Origin: Streptomyces sp. NBC_01689
Lineage (GTDB): Bacteria > Actinomycetota > Actinomycetes > Streptomycetales > Streptomycetaceae
DNA: 64,000 nucleotides
Assembly (NCBI RefSeq): GCF_036250675.1
Contig: NZ_CP109592.1
Span: 806,001-870,000, forward strand
Direction of reading: 5' to 3'
The notes beneath the pieces are model-generated. The model was not told the origin of the DNA. It made no database searches and saw only the letters and a list, made by a program, of their open reading frames with translations. Below, piece after piece: positions 55,482-64,000 of the stretch (its first letter is position 1; every line of letters starts with the position of its first letter). The translations under genes and the position numbers were made by a program.

Positions 55482-56663
55482 TCAGAAGGGTTCCGCACCC
55501 GACGGACGGGAGACCACCAGATCCGAGGCGGTCCGCTCGGTCACCCGCGGACGTGCCCCGGCCGGCTCGAACGCGACCGGACCCGAGACGCCCGGGTCGG
55601 ACACGACCGGGGCGGACTCGCGCGAATCGACCGCATCGACCGAATCGACCGCCGCGGAACCAGCGGCGTCCGGACCCGAACCGGCCTGAGCTGCCGCCGT
55701 CGCCCGGGAAGCGGCCGGCTTGCTCAGCAGGAGCAGCGCGGCATCGTCGTGCAGCCGGCCGCCCACGTAGGCCAGCAGTTCGTCGTGGAGCGCGTCGAGG
55801 GTGCCCGCCGGTTCTTCGGTCACATGGCGCGCCAGCCCCTCGGCCAGCGGATAGAACTCGCGGTCGTGGTTACGGGCCTCGGTGACCCCGTCGGTGTAGA
55901 GCAGCAGCTGATCGCCGTCGGCGAAGGGCAGCACCTGGAGGCTCGGGACCTCCCCCGACAGGGCGCGCAGCCCGAGTGGCGGGGCCGGGTGGACGGGGTC
56001 CACCGCCACGACACCTCCGGACGCACGCACCAGCAGCGGCGGGGCGTGGCCGCAGTTGACGACCTCCAGATGCCCGGCCCGCCCGTATCCGGCGACCACC
56101 GCGGTGACGAAGTCGTCGCCGCCGAGGTTCCGCGCCAGGCTCCGCTCGATCCTGCCGACGACAGCCAGCAGATCGGGCTCGTCGTAGGCGGCCTCGCGGA
56201 AGACCCCGAGCACGAGCGCGGCGGTCCCCACGGCCGGCAGTCCCTTGCCGCGCACGTCGCCGACGATCAGCCGGATGCCGTACGGGGTGGACACCAGGGC
56301 GTAGAGGTCCCCGCCGATCCTGGCCTCCGCCGCGGCGGCACTGTAGCGGACGGCCACCCGGAGGGGGCCGACCGTCTCGGGGATCGGGGTGAGCAGCGCG
56401 TGCTGGGCGGCCTCCGCGACCGAGCGGACGGCGGCGAGCACCCGCTCCCGGCGGCCGCGCAGCGAGCTGGCCAGGCCGCTCGCCACGGTGACGGCCGCCA
56501 GCGCGGACAGGACGGCCGCCAGCTCGGAGACGGGCACACCGTCCCTGATGCCGAGCCTCGTCCCCAGCACGGCGCCGAGGAGACCCGTACAGAACACTCC
56601 GCGCGGGCCGTTGGTCGTGGCGGCCAGCGCGGGCGCGGCCGCCAGCAGGGACAGCCACACCAT
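55482..56663 (-). CDS. Membrane-associated SpoIIE/PP2C serine phosphatase (N-terminus uncertain)
   Basis: From the ATG at 56663 the 393-residue frame has membrane segments up to about residue 65, then a complete PP2C_SIG (SpoIIE) domain: GGDLYALVSTPYGIRLIVGDVRGKGLPAVG, YTDGVTEARN and LHDDAALLLL, with all metal-binding aspartates present, followed by a Ser/Val/Pro-rich tail. The same frame stays open and coding-like for about 60 codons upstream, reading RLPLLFISVIALVDLVVGAG directly before the ATG, so this ATG cuts a membrane helix in half. No ATG, GTG or TTG occurs there; a frameshift or a nonstandard start is likely. It may act on anti-anti-sigma proteins. Confidence 0.75.
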   Translation of the reverse strand: MVWLSLLAAAPALAATTNGPRGVFCTGLLGAVLGTRLGIRDGVPVSELAAVLSALAAVTVASGLASSLRGRRERVLAAVRSVAEAAQHALLTPIPETVGPLRVAVRYSAAAAEARIGGDLYALVSTPYGIRLIVGDVRGKGLPAVGTAALVLGVFREAAYDEPDLLAVVGRIERSLARNLGGDDFVTAVVAGYGRAGHLEVVNCGHAPPLLVRASGGVVAVDPVHPAPPLGLRALSGEVPSLQVLPFADGDQLLLYTDGVTEARNHDREFYPLAEGLARHVTEEPAGTLDALHDELLAYVGGRLHDDAALLLLSKPAASRATAAAQAGSGPDAAGSAAVDSVDAVDSRESAPVVSDPGVSGPVAFEPAGARPRVTERTASDLVVSRPSGAEPF

Positions 56664-56944
56664 GCCGGCCCCGACGACGAGGTCGACGAGCGCGATGACG
56701 GAGATGAACAGCAGCGGCAGTCGGGTACTCCGGCGGCGAGCTGGGCGCCGGCGCGCCGCTGCGCGAAGTCCCTGAGGGGCGCCACTCGACTCCGGATCGG
56801 GTGCGACGGCGTGTGGGCGTCGCCATGGGCTCGGGCCTGACTCATGTTTCGTCCGCAGTCCTCACCTGTACACCGGTCATATTCCCGGTTTGTCCGTTTC
56901 ATCCAGGAAACGCGCTCTGCCGGGGACCCACAAGGAGACGGATT

Positions 56945-57703
56945 TCAGATAGTGAGCGAGAGACTTCTCGTGACGCGGTCCGCGGTGGGGATCAGCCGGG
57001 TCACGACGTCCTCCAGCCGGGAGACGCGTTCCGCCGGCAGCGAGACGCCGAGTGCGCCCAGCGTCTCCCCGCAGTAGACGGGCACCGCGACGCAGACCGT
57101 GCCGAGGGCGTACTCCTCCAGGTCCGTGACGGCCGGGGCCACCGACGAGGAGTCGAGCCGCCGGAGCAGCTCCGAGGAACTGGTCACGGTCCGTGGGGTG
57201 AGATCGGCGAGGGCGTGCCGCGAGAGATAGTCGTTGCGGGCCTCGTCGTCCAGTTCCCGCAGGACGCACTTGCCCAGCGCGGTGGCGTGACCGGCGTCCT
57301 CGAACCCCACCCAGAGGTCGACCCGGGGTGCCCGGGGACCGTCGACGATCTCGGCGACCCGGATCTCGCCCTCCTCGTAGAAAGTGAGGTAGGCGGGGGA
57401 CGTGAGCTCGTCCCGCAGCGCGGCGAGCGTGGGGCGGATCCGGCTGAGCAGGGTCTGTCCGCGGGCGGTGCTGTGCAGGGCCTGCAGCTTGTCCCCGAGG
57501 ATGAAGCCGCCGTCGTCCAGCTTCCGCAGATAACCGTCGTGCACCAGCGTCCGCAGCAGGTGGTACGCGGTGGCCAGCGGCAGTTCGGTCTCCCGAGCCA
57601 GCTGTTTCGCCGGCGCGCCGTTCTCGTGCGCGCTCACGGCCTCCAGCAGACGGAAGGCCCGCTGCACGGAGGCGATGAGCGTGGGGCCGTCTTGCGCACC
57701 CAT
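56945..57703 (-). CDS. IclR family transcriptional regulator
   Basis: The start is the ATG at 57703 (MGAQDGPTLIASVQRAFRLLEAV). The 252-residue protein has the IclR winged HTH (APAKQLARETELPLATAYHLLRTLVHDGYLRKLDDG) and the C-terminal sensor domain (GFEDAGHATALGKCVLRELDD, VAVPVYCGETLGALGVSLP). It is distinct from the GylR-like protein in this window. No likely target operon is adjacent; it lies between the phosphatase gene and furA, all on the minus strand with gaps of 139 to 281 bases. Confidence 0.87.
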   Translation of the reverse strand: MGAQDGPTLIASVQRAFRLLEAVSAHENGAPAKQLARETELPLATAYHLLRTLVHDGYLRKLDDGGFILGDKLQALHSTARGQTLLSRIRPTLAALRDELTSPAYLTFYEEGEIRVAEIVDGPRAPRVDLWVGFEDAGHATALGKCVLRELDDEARNDYLSRHALADLTPRTVTSSSELLRRLDSSSVAPAVTDLEEYALGTVCVAVPVYCGETLGALGVSLPAERVSRLEDVVTRLIPTADRVTRSLSLTI

Positions 57704-57842
57704 AGGAACAGCGTGCGCCGACCGCGCGGCGCGGGCAACACACCCGGGCCGCTCACGGCTCTCGCGGGAGCACGACCGCGGGCGGCGGCGGTCACGGCGC
57801 ACACGCCGCGGACCGGGGCTTTCGGAGCAGGAACCAGGGCTC

Positions 57843-58253
57843 TCAGGAGCAGGAGGGGCAGAGTCCGCGGTAGGTGACCTCGACCTCGGACACCTGGAAG
57901 CCGAACCGCTCCACCGCGGGGAGGTCCGCCAGCGGGTCGCCGGTCGGATGGACGTCCCGGATGGTGCCGCAGTTGGAGCACACCAGGTGCTGGTGGGCGT
58001 GGTGGGCGTTGGGGTCGTAGCGCTTGGCGCGGCCGTCCGTCGAGACCTCTATGACCTCACCGAGGGAGACCATCTCGCCCAGGGTGTTGTAGACGGTCGC
58101 CCGGGAGATCTCGGGCAGTCGCTGCGCGGCGCGGGCGTGCACCTCGTCGGCCGTGAAATGGACGTGGTCGCCGTCGAGGACCTCCGCGACGACACGTCGC
58201 TGCGAGGTCATCCGCCAGCCACGCGCTCGCAGTCGCTCCAGCAGGTCACTCAT
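57843..58253 (-). CDS. furA: FurA-type peroxide/metal-responsive repressor
   Basis: The 136-residue protein matches the Fur family: LLERLRARGWRMTSQRRVVAEVL, EISRATVYNTLGEMVSLGEV, KRYDPNAHHAHQHLVCSNCGTIRDV and the terminal YRGLCPSC. The two CxxC pairs are the structural zinc site and the histidine-rich HHAHQH is the regulatory metal site. In Streptomyces and mycobacteria, FurA next to the catalase-peroxidase gene represses it until peroxide oxidises the zinc site. Here katG is divergent, about 535 bases away, rather than downstream in the same operon. Confidence 0.88.
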   Translation of the reverse strand: MSDLLERLRARGWRMTSQRRVVAEVLDGDHVHFTADEVHARAAQRLPEISRATVYNTLGEMVSLGEVIEVSTDGRAKRYDPNAHHAHQHLVCSNCGTIRDVHPTGDPLADLPAVERFGFQVSEVEVTYRGLCPSCS

Positions 58254-61023
<2,770 letters not shown>

Positions 61024-61048
61024 GTCCTGACTGCACCTGACGCCTGAC

Positions 61049-61085
61049 GTCCGGGCCGGCCGGCCCTGTGCCGGCCGGCCCGGAC
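61049..61085 (+). terminator. Very strong terminator after katG
   Basis: The arms 61049-61063 and 61071-61085 (beginning GTCCGGGCCGG) are perfect 15-bp complements with a 7-base loop, 26 bases after the stop codon. Confidence 0.85.
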
Positions 61086-61217
61086 CCGTCCTCGGGACCC
61101 GCCCACGGGGCCAGTCTCAGGGGCTCGTCTCCGGGGCCCGGAGCCACCGCCGGGTCGGCCCAGGGTGGGGACGGTCCGGGCGGATGAGGGACTCCGGATC
61201 CGTGGTGTGATGACGCG

Positions 61218-61610
61218 GTGAGCCGCGCCACCGAAGACACCAACCGCCGCATGCTGCGGGCCCGCGACGCGATGGACCGCGCGTACGCGGAGCCGCTGGA
61301 CGTCCCGGCGCTCGCCCGGATCGCGCATGTGTCCCCGGCCCACTTCACCCGCACCTTCCGGGCCACCTTCGGCGAGACACCGCACCGCTATCTGCAGCGC
61401 CGCCGTGTCGAGCGCGCGATGTTCCTGCTGCGGGAGACCGACCGCAGCGTGACGGACATCTGCTTCGCGGTCGGCTTCGGCAGCCCGGGAACCTTCAGCC
61501 GCACCTTCCACGGCATCGTCGGCCGGTCTCCGCGGACCTACCGCAAGGAGGCGGTCCCCGCGAACGTGCCGACCTGCTTCGCCAAGGCGTGGCTGCGGCC
61601 GGCCGGCTGA
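61218..61610 (+). CDS. Small AraC-type regulator (DNA-binding domain only)
   Basis: It begins at a GTG (MSRATEDTNRRML). The 130-residue product consists almost only of the AraC/XylS double HTH: LDVPALARIAHVSPAHFTRTFRATFGETPHRYLQRRRVERA and VTDICFAVGFGSPGTFSRTFHGIVGRSPRTYR. There is no separate ligand-binding domain. It is followed by a glyoxalase-fold gene, a pairing that is common in actinomycetes, and it is the likely regulator of that gene. Confidence 0.87.
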   Translation: MSRATEDTNRRMLRARDAMDRAYAEPLDVPALARIAHVSPAHFTRTFRATFGETPHRYLQRRRVERAMFLLRETDRSVTDICFAVGFGSPGTFSRTFHGIVGRSPRTYRKEAVPANVPTCFAKAWLRPAG

Positions 61611-61752
61611 CCCGGCCCCGCCGCGGCCACCGGCACGGGCACACGACGCACGACGCACGACGCACAGCAGGCTCGGCGGGCAGAGCTCGGGAACCACAGG
61701 GGCGGCCCGCCGACTGAGCAGTTTTGGACAAGTTTCCGTCCGGCCCGGCCGG

Positions 61753-61765
61753 TAGCGTGACGTAC
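61753..61765 (+). promoter_or_regulatory. -10 box and leaderless start of the glyoxalase-fold gene
   Basis: TAGCGT (61753-61758) is followed by seven bases and then the ATG at 61766, so transcription should begin at or within a base or two of the start codon. No ribosome site precedes the ATG. Confidence 0.6.
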
Positions 61766-62173
61766 ATGTTCAACGCCATCACGCACTCACAGATCTACGT
61801 CCTCGACCAGGACGAGGCCCTCGACTTCTACGTGGGAAAGCTCGGCCTGGAGGTCAACGCCGATGTCGACCTCGGCTTCATGCGCTGGTTGACCGTCAAC
61901 GTCCCGGGACACCCCGACCGGCAGATCCTGCTGGAGAAGCCGGGTCCCCCCGCACTGTCCGAGGAGACGGCGCGGCAGGTCCGCGAGCTGGTCACCAAGG
62001 GCGCCACCGGCGGCTCGCTCATCTTCAGCACGGACGACTGCCGCAAGACGTACGAGACGCTGCTCGCCCGGGGCGTCGAGTTCACCGAGGAACCGACGGA
62101 GCGTCCGTACGGCATCGACTGCGGCCTGCGTGACCCCTTCGGCAACAACATCAGGTTCACCCAGCCGGCCTAG
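61766..62173 (+). CDS. VOC (glyoxalase/bleomycin resistance) family protein
   Basis: The 135-residue protein starts MFNAITHSQIYVLDQDEALDFYVGKLGLE and continues FMRWLTVNVPGHPDRQILLEKPG, ending LRDPFGNNIRFTQP, the standard VOC fold of two beta-alpha-beta-beta-beta modules. The metal ligands of this large superfamily (His8, Glu47-like and C-terminal acidic positions) are plausible. The substrate is unknown. It follows the AraC-type regulator and is probably under its control. Confidence 0.88.
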   Translation: MFNAITHSQIYVLDQDEALDFYVGKLGLEVNADVDLGFMRWLTVNVPGHPDRQILLEKPGPPALSEETARQVRELVTKGATGGSLIFSTDDCRKTYETLLARGVEFTEEPTERPYGIDCGLRDPFGNNIRFTQPA

Positions 62174-62199
62174 CCGGTCCCTCGCCCGGTCGGCCTCGT

Positions 62200-63369
62200 C
62201 TACCGCCCCTGCCCTCGGTGGACGACGCCTCCGGCCCGCGCGGTGACGCGTGCCCGGGGCTTCCCGCTCCGGCGGCGCAGCAGCAGGTCCCGGGCCGGGC
62301 GCTCGACGCCCTCGTACAGGAGCCAGGCCAGTCCGAGAGCCACGGTGAACGCCACGGCGGTGGCGGTCAGTCCGGCCGCCACGCCGAAGTGCGGGGACTT
62401 CCCGAGCAGGTTGACACCGGCCCGCAGGACGAGCAGATGGATCATGTAGAAGGCGAAGGAGAGCTCTCCGAGCCGCACCAGCCGCCGGTGCCGCCACAGC
62501 GAGGGAAGGTCCCGCAGGTCGGCGACGGCGGCCGCCGGGATCAGCAGGGCGAAGCCGACGATGGTGCAGACGGTGGCCGCGTAGCCGGGGGTGACCTGGG
62601 GGACGAGGAAGTACCCGATGATCGTCAGCCCCAGTGCGGCCTCCGTGCCGGGCCCGCGCCAGCGCCCCAGGGAGACCAGCCGGGCGACCGCGGCGCCGAG
62701 CACGAATTCGGGGAGGCGGGCCGCGGGAAAGGAGTACACCGGCTGGCTGAGCCAGTGGTGCGCGTCCGACCAGGCCAGGGCGGCCACCGTCAGCACGGAG
62801 AGTCCGGCGACGGCGGTCAGCCCGCGCGCCCCGAGTCGGCGCAGCCCGAGGGCCAGCAGCGGGAAGACCGCGTAGAAGAAGGCCTCGCAGGCGAGCGACC
62901 AGCTGACCGGGTCGAGGGTCTGCCACCACGGGCGCCACCAGGAGTGTGTCAGCAGCAGGTTGGCCAGGGCCGAGGTCGGGGTGGGTCTCATCTGGCGGGA
63001 CAGTGTGAACCCCATGACCAGCGCGATCGCGGCGGTGACGAGGTGGACCGGATAGATCCGGGCGACGCGCCGTCGCCAGAAGGCCATGGCGCGGTCGCGC
63101 GGCCGTGCCGACCACATCAGCACGAAGCCGGAGAGGACGAAGAAGAACGAGACACCGTTGGCACCCGCCCCGAACCCCCACGCCATGATCCGGCCGCCGG
63201 TGCCCCCGAAGTAGCCGAAGTTGTGCACGTGCAGCCCGAAGACCAGCACCGCCGCCACCCAGCGCAGTCCGGTGAGCGAAGGCAGTGAGGACGGCCGGGG
63301 CGCGGGAGTGGCCTCGGCCGTGGTCGCTGTCGGGGCCGGCGCCCGGGTCGTCCCGGTCGCCGATGTCAT
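62200..63369 (-). CDS. Acyltransferase family 3 membrane protein
   Basis: The 389-residue protein has an Ala/Pro/Thr-rich N-terminus, then LPSLTGLRWVAAVLVFGLHVHNFGYF, where the first-span arginine and histidine match the conserved pair of acyltransferase-3 proteins. About ten spans follow, including GVSFFFVLSGFVLMW, WSLACEAFFYAVFPLLALGL and LSFAFYMIHLLVLRAGV. It transfers acyl groups to an unknown extracellular acceptor. It is not closely similar to the acyltransferase at 17126-18334. Confidence 0.87.
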   Translation of the reverse strand: MTSATGTTRAPAPTATTAEATPAPRPSSLPSLTGLRWVAAVLVFGLHVHNFGYFGGTGGRIMAWGFGAGANGVSFFFVLSGFVLMWSARPRDRAMAFWRRRVARIYPVHLVTAAIALVMGFTLSRQMRPTPTSALANLLLTHSWWRPWWQTLDPVSWSLACEAFFYAVFPLLALGLRRLGARGLTAVAGLSVLTVAALAWSDAHHWLSQPVYSFPAARLPEFVLGAAVARLVSLGRWRGPGTEAALGLTIIGYFLVPQVTPGYAATVCTIVGFALLIPAAAVADLRDLPSLWRHRRLVRLGELSFAFYMIHLLVLRAGVNLLGKSPHFGVAAGLTATAVAFTVALGLAWLLYEGVERPARDLLLRRRSGKPRARVTARAGGVVHRGQGR

Positions 63370-63721
63370 CGCGTCACCTGCCGAGGGGTGTTCGTGGAAG
63401 GCATGAAGGGGAGCGTTACCTGTTCGTCCTGGTTCATTCCGGCCTCGTGGGGAGCCTCACACCAGCCTCCGTGCGCCCGGAGGGATCCGCTCGGCCCAGG
63501 GGATCGAAGCCACATACGTGCATCCAGCCATTACTACCCTTTGTGGACCGGCCGGGGTCAAACCGGGCTCTCTCGGGTGTGTCGGGCGCCGGCCGTCCCC
63601 GCGGGGCGGATCCGCTCCGGGCAACAGGACGCGCAGGTGGGACCGGGCCCGTACGCTGAGGCTGTCGGCAGACTCGCGTGCACTCGGCCGGAGCCCGGCG
63701 ATCGCAGCATCAGGAGGAACC
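63370..63721. other. Divergent gene-free region
   Basis: No supported gene lies between the acyltransferase (minus) and the SRPBCC gene (plus). A TACGCT hexamer (63653-63658) could be the -10 box of the latter. An A+T-rich spot (CATTACTACCC) lies at 63529-63539. Confidence 0.45.
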
Positions 63722-64000
63722 GTGGCCGGTCAGTTCGAGGCGACAGCCGAGATCAACCGCCCCGTCGAGGAGGTCTTCGCCTTCCTGGCCGAGGGCACGA
63801 ACGACCCGAAGTTCAGCCCCAGGGTGCAGGAGATCAAGAAAACGCCGGAGGGCCCGACGGCCGTGGGCACCGTCTTCACGAGCACGGTCAAGGACGCGGG
63901 CATGAAGACGGGCCGGCAGTTCCGGATCACCGAGTTCGACCCGCCGCGGCGGATCCGCTGGACGGAGGTCTCGAAGAACGTCGTGACGGCCGACCAGGGC
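63722..64000 (+). CDS. SRPBCC family protein (cut by the window end)
   Basis: The GTG at 63722 follows AGGAGG, and the frame is open to the last base (93 codons visible). It begins AGQFEATAEINRPVEEVFAFLAEGTNDPKFSPRVQEI and continues FRITEFDPPRRIRWTE, the pattern of START-like polyketide cyclase/dehydrase or SRPBCC proteins, which bind hydrophobic ligands in a deep cavity. The remaining C-terminal part (usually another 50-60 residues) is outside the window. Confidence 0.85.
   Translation, partial: MAGQFEATAEINRPVEEVFAFLAEGTNDPKFSPRVQEIKKTPEGPTAVGTVFTSTVKDAGMKTGRQFRITEFDPPRRIRWTEVSKNVVTADQG

Overview
The window reads as chromosomal DNA of a Streptomyces or a close relative. GC content is very high and most genes show strong third-position GC bias. 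There are GTG and TTG starts, several apparently leaderless promoters, and typical actinomycete families: a GylR-type IclR regulator, SpoIIE/HATPase signalling proteins, a MhuD-like heme-degrading enzyme, FurA with KatG, and the STM4011-STM4015 gene set. No rRNA, tRNA, insertion sequence, phage module or CRISPR array was seen.

Layout. 0-5 kb: a secreted six-bladed NHL propeller, a secreted Amidase_6 protein, an orphan ParA-like ATPase with a small partner, and an isochorismatase-family hydrolase overlapping a GlxA-type regulator. 5.1-12.2 kb: the most distinctive locus. A tightly packed operon encodes a leucine-rich-repeat protein (STM4015), an ATP-grasp protein (STM4014), an alkaline-phosphatase-superfamily hydrolase (STM4013) and two radical SAM enzymes (STM4012, STM4011). 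Divergent from it lie a small protein and a DUF6745 protein. The shared intergenic region holds two back-to-back promoters that match the RecA-independent (PafBC-type) DNA-damage promoter pattern, so the set may be a damage-induced modification system. 12.1-27 kb: a MerR/reductase pair, an NTF2-like protein, cytochrome bd oxidase (cydAB), an acyltransferase, a PAS/GAF/SpoIIE-like/HATPase sensor with a degenerate phosphatase domain, a DUF1275 membrane protein, a YdeP-type molybdopterin oxidoreductase, and decayed pieces of a molybdenum-binding HTH gene and a xanthine-dehydrogenase-like gene.

27.7-33.8 kb: a secreted beta-helix protein with two discoidin domains, a zinc formaldehyde dehydrogenase, an orphan FAD-binding subunit and a cupin. 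33.9-45.2 kb: an Rrf2 regulator and DsbA-like protein, then a short cysteine-ending leader peptide ahead of a long operon. That operon encodes a peptide/nickel-type ABC importer (five subunits), two LLM flavin monooxygenases, an alpha/beta hydrolase and a flavin reductase. I infer uptake and oxidative breakdown of an organosulfur compound under cysteine-responsive control.

45-64 kb: an SDR, a Ppx/GppA protein, a FUSC membrane protein, a TetR/SnoaL-like divergent pair, a MhuD-like enzyme, gylR-glpK without glpF or glpD, a serine-kinase-like anti-sigma protein facing a SpoIIE phosphatase, a second IclR regulator, divergent furA and katG, an AraC-type regulator with a glyoxalase-fold protein, an acyltransferase, and a SRPBCC protein cut by the right edge.
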